Assembly: GCA_000783305.1 (NCBI GenBank)
Contig: JROE01000006.1
Span: forward strand, 186,001-250,000
DNA from: Sphingobacteriaceae bacterium DW12
Lineage (GTDB): Bacteria; Bacteroidota; Bacteroidia; Sphingobacteriales; Sphingobacteriaceae
Direction: 5' to 3'
Length of the DNA: 64,000 nt
The notes beneath the pieces are model-generated. The model saw only the letters and a program-made list of their open reading frames with translations, made no database searches and was not told the DNA's origin. Shown here one piece after another: positions 9,554-16,101 of the stretch (its first letter is position 1; every line of letters begins with the position of its first letter). The translations under genes were made by a program, and so were the position numbers.

Positions 9554-11311
9554 ATGTATCGTATTATAAAGTTTTTTTTCTTCTTGGTATTGGGGACGTT
9601 CAGCTTGTTGTCTTGTAAGGATACCGATTTAGAAAGTTTCAATCCCGAGGCAGGCAACATTAGTTTTGCAAGTGCAACATTAGATGCTGCCAATACCGTG
9701 GATACCCTGTGGGTAGATTTGAATAGCAATTTACCTTTTCGTTTGAAAACGGAAGCTAGTTGGCTGTCATTTGTCAAACCGAATGGGATGGCATCTGAAA
9801 AAGTAGGTATTATCGTAGCCCGCAATCGCGACTTGACCGAAAGGATTGCTACAGTGGTGGCCTACATCACGGAAGGTGTACTGACGGAATTGCAGATAAA
9901 GCAATCTGCTGGTGACCCAGCACCTGATGTTACACGTCATTTTTACGTGAAAGTAGATGGACAGCCCACGACAGATGGTCTTTCGTGGGGTAAGGCGACT
10001 ACACTGCACAATGCACTGGAAGAAGCAGTGAATGGAGATTACATACATGTGGCTGCGGGTGTGTATACACCGACAAAAATGATTACAAATGGAACATCAG
10101 CACAGGACGTCACATTTGAGGTCGTAGAGAATGTCCATATCATAGGTGGTTATCCTGCGCAAGCGACGGACGGCGCGGTCGCTAATCCCGCTCTGTACAA
10201 AACAGAATTGAATGGAGGTAATAAGGCTATCCATGTGGTGACGGTGATTGCACCCAAGATGCAGGGACACCAGGTCGAGTTGAATGGTATCACGATCACC
10301 AAAGGATTGGCCGGTGGTACGGGTAGTGTCAATGCTGCTGGTACTACGGTAAGCAGACAGCATGGTGGCGGACTATTTGTGTCCAAATCCAACTTGCTTC
10401 TGAAAAACTCTGTTGTGATAGATAATGGGTCGGCCAATCATGCTCCGGGTGTATATATTACTGCATTGGCGGATGTGACTATGGATCATGTTTCCGTAAA
10501 AAATAATTATACCACCATTGCAGCTTCCAATGGTGGTGGTATCTGGAATGACGGTTCACGTTTGTTGATGTACGATTCAGAAATTGTGGGTAATCGTATT
10601 GGTGGGGTAGGTGCAGGCCTATATAGTCTGAATACGGCGGTAGAAAGTGTCAATATACTTTACAATGTCACGATTGCGAGAAATGTGTGCGGTATTTTCG
10701 GAAATAATAGTGTCGGTGGGGGCATATATGCTCGGGAAAAATCTTTGTTCTATGTAGTAAACTCCACGATATATGGAAACAAGGCCGGTGGTACCAATTT
10801 TGGGGGTGGTATTGCGTTATATGGGGCTACTACGTTTCACTTGATAAACTCGACGGTGTCAGGCAACGAAGCTGGGGTAAATGCGACTGCTATAGGCGGG
10901 ATAGGCATACACAATTCGTCCGCAAATAACAATAATTTGTATATCTACAACTCCATCGTCTCGGGCAATGTTGGTGGCAGTTCACCTGATATAGGAGGAA
11001 GTGCTTATGCCGTTTATTCGGTCAAATCGTCTATATTAGGTACGCAAGCACTTGATTTTGATGGGAATCTGACGAATGCACAGTTTGATTCTTCAAACTC
11101 CTTTTCGGTCTTTGGACTGAACGGGGGGTATGCCGAGACGTTGCCATTGAAAGGGACTTCGGTGGCTACCACAGATGGTATGTCTAGACTGCAACTCGAA
11201 ATTCTAGCTACCAATCTACAGGGGCTAGAAGCCTCTCGATTGTTGGTCGATCAAAATAACGTATCACGAACGAATAAAAAGGTGATGGGCGCAGACGTTT
11301 CTATCAAGTAA
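9554..11311 (+). CDS. Lipoprotein with N-terminal BACON-like domain and right-handed beta-helix
   Basis: A 585-residue lipoprotein (lipobox LLSC, Cys16 region). Residues about 28-117 read like a BACON domain, an immunoglobulin-like module frequent in Bacteroidota surface glycan proteins (SNLPFRLKTEASWLSFVKPNG, then ELQIKQSAGDP). From about residue 130 it becomes a right-handed parallel beta-helix of the probable extracellular repeat type: FYVKVDGQPTTDGLSWGKA, YIHVAAGVYTPT, then many GGGI/GGGL turns with LINSTVSGN and YNSIVSGN rungs. It closes locus 1, 8 bases after the phosphodiester glycosidase, and a strong hairpin follows. Beta-helices of this kind are either polysaccharide lyases or hydrolases, or binding and adhesive proteins; no catalytic triad can be named. 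A surface binding or processing role within the locus is inferred. Confidence 0.85.
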   Translation: MYRIIKFFFFLVLGTFSLLSCKDTDLESFNPEAGNISFASATLDAANTVDTLWVDLNSNLPFRLKTEASWLSFVKPNGMASEKVGIIVARNRDLTERIATVVAYITEGVLTELQIKQSAGDPAPDVTRHFYVKVDGQPTTDGLSWGKATTLHNALEEAVNGDYIHVAAGVYTPTKMITNGTSAQDVTFEVVENVHIIGGYPAQATDGAVANPALYKTELNGGNKAIHVVTVIAPKMQGHQVELNGITITKGLAGGTGSVNAAGTTVSRQHGGGLFVSKSNLLLKNSVVIDNGSANHAPGVYITALADVTMDHVSVKNNYTTIAASNGGGIWNDGSRLLMYDSEIVGNRIGGVGAGLYSLNTAVESVNILYNVTIARNVCGIFGNNSVGGGIYAREKSLFYVVNSTIYGNKAGGTNFGGGIALYGATTFHLINSTVSGNEAGVNATAIGGIGIHNSSANNNNLYIYNSIVSGNVGGSSPDIGGSAYAVYSVKSSILGTQALDFDGNLTNAQFDSSNSFSVFGLNGGYAETLPLKGTSVATTDGMSRLQLEILATNLQGLEASRLLVDQNNVSRTNKKVMGADVSIK

Positions 11312-11331
11312 ATAGCAGATGCTATATATGC

Positions 11332-11368
11332 AGTGCCCCCAAAAAGATAGACACTTTCTGGGGGCACT
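11332..11368 (+). terminator. GC-rich hairpin after uptake locus 1 (repeat element copy 1)
   Basis: A 10-bp stem pairs AGTGCCCCCA (11332-11341) with TGGGGGCACT (11359-11368) around a 17-base loop containing AGACACTTTC. No T run follows, so it may act as an RNA 3'-end stabiliser and not as an intrinsic terminator. Stem and loop are nearly identical to the hairpin at 37508-37539, so this is a dispersed repeat. The sequence recalls terminal repeats of IS3-type elements from memory only. Confidence 0.6.
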
Positions 11369-11469
11369 ACTCAATTAAGGACAAGACAGTTACCAATTAT
11401 TCCGCGGCAAAGCACGCCACTTTCCTAAAGGTTGAGTGTTTGTTAAGGTCTGCTACTCCTGATAAAATC

Positions 11470-11493
11470 CACTGATTATCAGTGTTTTTTTTT
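11470..11493 (+). terminator. Short hairpin followed by a nine-T run
   Basis: CACTGA (11470-11475) and TCAGTG (11479-11484) form a 6-bp stem with a 3-base loop, directly followed by nine T residues. This has the form of an intrinsic terminator on the plus strand, about 160 bases past the end of locus 1 and ahead of the lipoprotein gene at 11647. The rest of the 335-base gap shows nothing else recognisable. Confidence 0.5.
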
Positions 11494-11646
11494 CTGCTTT
11501 CGAACATATTTCGGACAGAAATCCTCGTCTTCGGATAATTGGAGAGATTGAAAATATAAGTGTAGTGCAAAAAATCGTCAGTTCGTTCTGAGACCAGCAG
11601 TTTCTAAAGCTTTTTTATTAAGTTTACGTTCCACGAAAATGAAATT

Positions 11647-12357
11647 ATGAAAATGAAACGCATAACTTTTTTTTATGTATTTACAATGGTTCTTTTTCTT
11701 GCATGTTCCAAGAACGAATCAGAGCCAAAATCTTATGAATATTGGAACAATTTAGTGAACGAAAAGCGAGAAGAGATTTTTACCTTGGTTCAGTCTGTCC
11801 CCTGTACAGTGATTGACGAATTTGAAATTATTAAAAAGAATAACTACTATCTAGTACACCCGTCTGTGAAAGCGGATTTTGACAATCTTCAAGGAGAATT
11901 AGAAAAACTGGAAGTCGAAAGAAATGCGGCAAGAGCGAGAGAAGGTTGGATCGGAGACCTACCCCTTACGATTCCATCTCATCCTGTTAGGAAGATTTGC
12001 GACAATGGCAAACCGAAACTTGTGTATGTGAAAGACCTTTCTATAGAGGAAATCAATGCGGAGCTACCTGTTAGATACAACGAGATAAACAATTTTTACA
12101 AAGACGAGGTATGTAGCGATGCAACTCAGTGGATCGGTCGTTATATTTTTTCAGGTTGTAATGTTGAGCCGATAGCTGTCCATAAAACGATTCGAAATGA
12201 AGAAATGGTCTCGAAAATAGACATTTACAATCAAATGATGGTAATGAAAATACAACATGAAAAACAAAGTTGTGATGTAAAAGGTCGATTCTATAAAGTA
12301 TTCGAGACCAGGTCGGTAATATGTCAAGATGGGAAGCCCACTGTGATACTAGAATAG
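11647..12357 (+). CDS. Hypothetical lipoprotein with six conserved-looking cysteines
   Basis: A 236-residue protein beginning with a lipoprotein signal (MKMKRITFFYVFTMVLFLAC, lipid-attachment Cys20). The mature part is hydrophilic with a helical, charged segment near residues 80-105 (LEKLEVERNAARAREG). It contains six further cysteines, at about residues 53, 118, 157, 170, 213 and 228, each in a short motif such as SVPC, KICDNG, VCSD, SGCN, QSCD and VICQDG. An even number of cysteines in an exported protein suggests disulfide bonds. The phrases KICDNGKPKLVYV and VICQDGKPTVILE, with similar spacing, look like two copies of an internal repeat. I do not recognise the family. It lies between uptake locus 1 and the 11-bp repeat block and is probably monocistronic. 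Confidence 0.7.
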   Translation: MKMKRITFFYVFTMVLFLACSKNESEPKSYEYWNNLVNEKREEIFTLVQSVPCTVIDEFEIIKKNNYYLVHPSVKADFDNLQGELEKLEVERNAARAREGWIGDLPLTIPSHPVRKICDNGKPKLVYVKDLSIEEINAELPVRYNEINNFYKDEVCSDATQWIGRYIFSGCNVEPIAVHKTIRNEEMVSKIDIYNQMMVMKIQHEKQSCDVKGRFYKVFETRSVICQDGKPTVILE

Positions 12358-12481
12358 CAATCGAGCGAGTGATGAGTTTGTTTTTGCAAAGAGAAAATGT
12401 GCCTATCAAGTACAGGTCGATTATTGGAATACAATAGCAACTTCGCTATTCGTTCGTTTCATCCGGCGTGCAAGTTCGTAC

Positions 12482-13615
12482 TTGAAAGGCCAATCCATTG
12501 GTAAGCGGTCGCTTTTTCATGGGTGTGTCCTTGCTTCCACAGCAATCAAACACCAAACAAACGGCAACCAAACACCAATAAAAGACCAAACAAACAGAAA
12601 CGAAAAGGCAACGAAACAGCAAGCAAACAGCGAAGGAGTCTCGAACAAAGACCAAGCAAATACCCTAGAAAGACAAAGGAACGGCAAGCAAACGGCAATA
12701 AAACACCAAACAAATAACAAAGAAACAGTAACGGAACCCCAAACAAACAATAAGGGAATAGGACAATTTGCTTTCCTACCAACTTCGTCCGCTGTTCGTC
12801 AATTATTCGGAGCTCGACCACCTCAGCTTAACCTCGGCATAACCAAATCATTACCTCGTCACCACGATAAAGGTAAAGATAAGGTAGTAATAAGGTGGTC
12901 GGAAGGTAGTAAAGCTCCGAAGCGGAGACGAATGATTTCCGAAGAATGTCCGAAAAAGAGAGGAAAAATAGGGGTGAGCCTACCTCAAGCCTACGATGAC
13001 TATAGGATGAGCCTACCTCAAGCCTACGATGACTATAGGATGAGCCTACCTCAAGCCTGCAATGACTATAGGATGAGCCTAGCTATAGACTATCTATGCA
13101 CTGGTTTGAGCCTGCAACAAGCCTCCGATGAGTATAGGATAAACCTACCGATAGTCCATCAAGGATGCACCAATGGTGTACGGTTAGTTCACGGGAAAGG
13201 TACCGAAAAGGTACTGCAGAGGTACTGGAGATTCACCAAGAAGGTACTAAAGAGCTACCAAAGAGGTACCGGACATCTACAAGCTGCTGGTAAGTGGGTC
13301 GTGGATAGGATGGGTATCAAGGGGCATACTGCGTTATCTTGGGTGCCGGAGGATAGAGAAGCTTCCGTTACCGAGACTAAGGTCACGGATTGCGTCGTAC
13401 CTTCTCGCAATGAGGGTAAAAATAATCCCGAAAAGGGAGATAGGATAATGCTTTTGAAACTGACGCATTTACAGACGATTTGCCGTGCTATATTGCAGTC
13501 AATGAGGTTGATGTTGGCTGGAATTTTATCACCCCTTAAAAGGGCTCTAATCAGCTTAAATCAAAGAGGGTACAGGGAAAAGAGGGGTGATGGCCTTGTA
13601 GGATGTCGGAAATAA
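12482..13615 (+). CDS. Long low-complexity ORF across the 11-bp repeat block; doubtful gene
   Basis: An open frame of 377 codons reads across the periodic repeat block. The first third is a Lys/Gln/Asn/Thr-rich run with 11-residue periodicity (K-x-Q-T-N recurs), the middle has three copies of MSLPQAYDDYR-like 11-mers, and the end is basic without recognisable domains. The frame is probably a by-product: a DNA unit of 11 bp repeats its codons every 33 bp, so once no stop is present in the unit every frame stays open. At 12446-12821 all three minus-strand frames and at least two plus-strand frames are indeed open. Changes between copies alter amino acids freely, and no signal peptide or promoter box was found. 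It could still be translated as a repeat protein; I give this low weight. Confidence 0.2.
   Translation: MKGQSIGKRSLFHGCVLASTAIKHQTNGNQTPIKDQTNRNEKATKQQANSEGVSNKDQANTLERQRNGKQTAIKHQTNNKETVTEPQTNNKGIGQFAFLPTSSAVRQLFGARPPQLNLGITKSLPRHHDKGKDKVVIRWSEGSKAPKRRRMISEECPKKRGKIGVSLPQAYDDYRMSLPQAYDDYRMSLPQACNDYRMSLAIDYLCTGLSLQQASDEYRINLPIVHQGCTNGVRLVHGKGTEKVLQRYWRFTKKVLKSYQRGTGHLQAAGKWVVDRMGIKGHTALSWVPEDREASVTETKVTDCVVPSRNEGKNNPEKGDRIMLLKLTHLQTICRAILQSMRLMLAGILSPLKRALISLNQRGYREKRGDGLVGCRK
12537..13292 (+). repeat. Drifting tandem array of 11-bp units (about 69 units)
   Basis: The block can be cut into consecutive 11-mers. Units at 12548-12766 resemble AAACRNCAANC, with one 10-base unit at 12680. Units at 12778-12810 end in TTCGK, those at 12822-12865 end in WAC or CAC, those at 12866-12909 end in AAGGTAR or similar, and those at 12910-12953 end in CCGA or ACGA. 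After a 9-base unit at 12965-12973, the phase holds without slip from 12974 to 13292, first with cores like AGCCTAC and then GGTAC. GGTAC starts at 13199, 13210, 13221, 13243 and 13265, with the related GCTAC at 13254, all multiples of 11 apart. Neighbouring units are more alike than distant ones, as expected for repeated local duplication. No transposase, reverse transcriptase or spacer structure accompanies it. Confidence 0.85.
12974..13138 (+). repeat. 33-bp higher-order tandem repeat, five units, inside the 11-bp array
   Basis: Units begin at 12974, 13007, 13040, 13073 and 13106. The first two differ only at the first base, the third has three changes near its middle, the fourth is strongly diverged but keeps ATGAGCCTA, and the fifth is intermediate. 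Each unit is three 11-mers with cores AGCCTAC, AGCCTAC and ACTATAGG. Near identity of the first copies indicates a recent duplication. Confidence 0.9.
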
Positions 13616-13662
13616 GTGATAGGAAAGTTTGGGATGATGAAAACGGGATAATGAGGAATATA
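13293..13662 (+). other. Non-periodic tail of the repeat region, possible structured RNA
   Basis: After 13292 the 11-bp pattern fades. The purine-rich strand continues to the end of the convergent LuxR gene. A 9-bp complementary pair, ATCACCCCT (13528-13536) and AGGGGTGAT (13583-13591), could form a long-loop stem. No promoter, convincing ORF or known RNA family was recognised here. Confidence 0.35.
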
Positions 13663-14400
13663 TTAGAGCAATTCGAAGGCGATGGCAAACTTAAGTAAAG
13701 TAGCGAATGAATTGCATTGGGTCTTTTGGATAACATTCTTACGGTGAGTATTTACTGTATGGATAGATATAAATAATTCATCGGCTATTTCCTTGGATGA
13801 TTTACCATTGGCAATCATGGCAATAATCTCTTTTTCACGTCTGGTAAGTGTCGCAAATATCTTGTAATTGTTTTTAACGTAAATGTCTTCGTCCAGTACT
13901 TTATTAACCCTAGATATCATCAAGTCAATGCCTTCGACAGGGCTGGAAAGCATGATCATCTTATTGATAGTATTGTCGCCTTCTTTTATTTTGATCAGTT
14001 TACAGACGGAGTAAAACCACTTATAGTCTACTTCCTGATGTAATTTGACACGCTGAAAAAAATTGTATTGCTTGTCGAAATCAGCCTCATGGAGGTATTT
14101 TTTTATTCCCTCGAATATGGTAAGGGATTCCTCTTGGATAAAGTATTTGTCATAATATGCATAACCTAGGGCATTGATTTCATCCACAGAAGTGCCCAAA
14201 TGCTCAGCACCCCAATTGTTCATGTAGCTTACAGCTAGTGGTTGTAGCTTGTCCATATCGTGCATCATGACAGAGGCAGGAAGAATACTGCCCAAGTCGT
14301 CAATAGCGTAATTGCCTTTCTTCAGGTTTTGCTGTACGCCATGTAGCCGTTGGAATAGCTCCGCCTTCTGAAAATCAAATGATGTACTGCCTAAAGCCAT
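13663..14400 (-). CDS. LuxR-type (GerE helix-turn-helix) transcriptional regulator
   Basis: I start at the ATG at 14400 (MALGSTSFDFQ), giving 245 residues; the longer frame to 14481 adds a proline-rich leader unlike a regulator. Residues about 20-165 form a helical, PAS-like input region with no motif I can name (it includes SYMNNWGAEHLGTSVDEINALGYAYYDKY, a PAS-type beginning). The C-terminal 60 residues are a clear LuxR/GerE DNA-binding domain: LTRREKEIIAMIANGKSSKEIADELFISIHTVNTHRKNV. There is no receiver-type Asp pocket at the N-terminus, so it is not an ordinary response regulator. It is transcribed divergently from the secreted protein gene at 14575, with about 175 bases between the starts, and could control that cluster. 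Regulatory target is inference. Confidence 0.85.
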   Translation of the reverse strand: MALGSTSFDFQKAELFQRLHGVQQNLKKGNYAIDDLGSILPASVMMHDMDKLQPLAVSYMNNWGAEHLGTSVDEINALGYAYYDKYFIQEESLTIFEGIKKYLHEADFDKQYNFFQRVKLHQEVDYKWFYSVCKLIKIKEGDNTINKMIMLSSPVEGIDLMISRVNKVLDEDIYVKNNYKIFATLTRREKEIIAMIANGKSSKEIADELFISIHTVNTHRKNVIQKTQCNSFATLLKFAIAFELL

Positions 14401-14574
14401 AGGGGGAATAATTGGTGTTGGCCAAGGTAGGTAAAAAATTAACGGTAAGCAAGAAGATGTTTTAGAAGGCATATTCTGCATATACAGCAGTATCGTAAGA
14501 AATACCTAGTGCTAGCGATGTTTTGAGAAAAAGGATTGTGCGAATTTTGTAGTGGACAAATATTATGACAAGAT

Positions 14575-15945
14575 ATGAAGATGCTGACAAAAATCCTAAT
14601 CGGAATGTTCGCGATGATTTGCTTATTTAGTGCACAAGAAGTGAAAGCACAATGGCAAACTGTGAAGATAGCGGCCAATGATACTGAATTGATGAGCGCC
14701 ACCAATCAAACCTTTCAAAATTATAAAGGGTTGTCTCATGTATCCTTTAATGTACAGGCGATGGTAGAAAAAAGAAAGGTAGGTGACAACTATAAAATAC
14801 TTTTGCGAACACAGCAAATATCGATGAATGATGTTTACTCGTACATCTACAAACCTGGGATAAGTGTGAAGAGTTGCATCTATGGCAAAATAATAGAAAG
14901 GTTGGACTATAATTTTTCATCTTCCCAGATTGAAAAAGAACCATTTGAAAAGATTAAAAATACGGCTAGCGCTACTTTTGAATTTGAGATACTCATTTGG
15001 GTCAAAGATAAGAACTATAGGAATGGTGGATATCGGGTTGCTCATATGATAAAGGGCGTGAAGGACAATGGTGTGTATTGGTCAGACAATGAAATTGAAG
15101 GTGATTTTGACCTTTCAGAAGTTAAAATTATAGGTAAAAAAATGACCGCTTTCAAAGCTGATGAATCAGCTATACTACCAGCTCTTGAAGCTTACGTAAA
15201 AGCGGTCAATGAAAAGGAAGAAGCCAGTTGTAAAAATGAAAATAATCAAAAAAATGCCGAAAATATCGAAAAAATAAAGCAACAAGAATTGGCTGATGCA
15301 AAAATTAAAGACCTTGATAAGCTAAAGATAAAACTAAGTGGGACAGGGGGTGAAAAGCCGCAAGCGCAATCCAAAACGGAGACGGATAGTTTTTGGAAGG
15401 GGGGAGACGAAAAAAAAGCTGGGGAAGATTCTCAAAATAGCAATGCTGGCGTTGGAAAAGGTGTTGAAGAAAAGGAAAAGGATTCCCAAAATGAACATCA
15501 ACCCTCGAAACCTCCCGGTTATGCAGTTGTTTTTATATACTTTTTAGACCACTGTACGAATACTAGACGAGATTTTATCTCCAATGTTTTTAAGATTGAG
15601 GAAGGGTGCAGCGACTATGTACTGAAGTTTTATAACCTAGTGATGGAAAAATACGATAAAGGTTGTTTTAAAAACTTAAGTGATCCGAAGTATGGGGTCA
15701 TGGAAGTTCGAAAAACTTTAAATGAAGGATGGCTTTTTGACAAATTCACGGATGCTCGTTATCGAGGAATACAGGATGAAGGGAGAGTATTAGATAAAGA
15801 GCAAATTATAAAATTTCGGAATGAGAAGATAGAATCGTATGATAGTCCTGATAAGAAGATGACTATCGGTAATAGTCCAATTCTTCTAGAAAAGGTTAAT
15901 GATTTTCATCCCTGCACGGTAATGCACGATGATAACTCAAGATAA
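14575..15945 (+). CDS. Secreted protein of unknown function with charged linker
   Basis: A 456-residue protein with a clean signal peptide (MKMLTKILIGMFAMICLFSAQEVKAQ, cleavage expected after about residue 25). Residues about 27-195 form a mixed domain with aromatic-rich strands. Residues about 210-325 are a low-complexity charged linker rich in Lys, Glu, Asn and Gln, probably extended or helical (NNQKNAENIEKIKQQELADAK). The C-terminal 130 residues form a second compact domain with four cysteines (DHCTN, EGCSD, KGCFK and FHPCT). I do not recognise either domain. It lies 156 bases ahead of the secreted repeat protein at 16102, on the same strand, and divergent from the LuxR-type regulator, so these may form one exported module. 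Charged linker plus exported ends suggests a periplasmic or surface assembly protein (inference). Confidence 0.7.
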   Translation: MKMLTKILIGMFAMICLFSAQEVKAQWQTVKIAANDTELMSATNQTFQNYKGLSHVSFNVQAMVEKRKVGDNYKILLRTQQISMNDVYSYIYKPGISVKSCIYGKIIERLDYNFSSSQIEKEPFEKIKNTASATFEFEILIWVKDKNYRNGGYRVAHMIKGVKDNGVYWSDNEIEGDFDLSEVKIIGKKMTAFKADESAILPALEAYVKAVNEKEEASCKNENNQKNAENIEKIKQQELADAKIKDLDKLKIKLSGTGGEKPQAQSKTETDSFWKGGDEKKAGEDSQNSNAGVGKGVEEKEKDSQNEHQPSKPPGYAVVFIYFLDHCTNTRRDFISNVFKIEEGCSDYVLKFYNLVMEKYDKGCFKNLSDPKYGVMEVRKTLNEGWLFDKFTDARYRGIQDEGRVLDKEQIIKFRNEKIESYDSPDKKMTIGNSPILLEKVNDFHPCTVMHDDNSR

Positions 15946-16101
15946 GTAGTGCAATTTAACATTTGCGATACTGTTGTAGATAATATATACAGACATAGGA
16001 TAAATGAGAGATAGTATAAAGTTGTTTTGTAGACTGATTGTTATAAAGATATATGTAGTTGAGTTCAAATACATCAAATACATTTTAATTAATATAAAAT
16101 A

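Noticed and set aside
12446..12821. Hydrophobic minus-strand ORFs as membrane proteins
   Set aside because: Three frames on one strand give the same kind of peptide, which shows the openness is a by-product of the repeat.
12974..13138. 33-bp direct repeats as a CRISPR array
   Set aside because: The repeats are directly adjacent with no unique spacers, and no cas genes are near.
12482..13615. The long ORF as a secure protein-coding gene
   Set aside because: Open frames in almost every reading frame follow from the 11-bp unit, copies change amino acids freely and no domain or signal is visible. It is kept only as a low-confidence entry.
12420..13660. Retron, diversity-generating retroelement or group II intron
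   Set aside because: No reverse transcriptase gene, no template/variable repeat pair and no domain V-like sequence was found.
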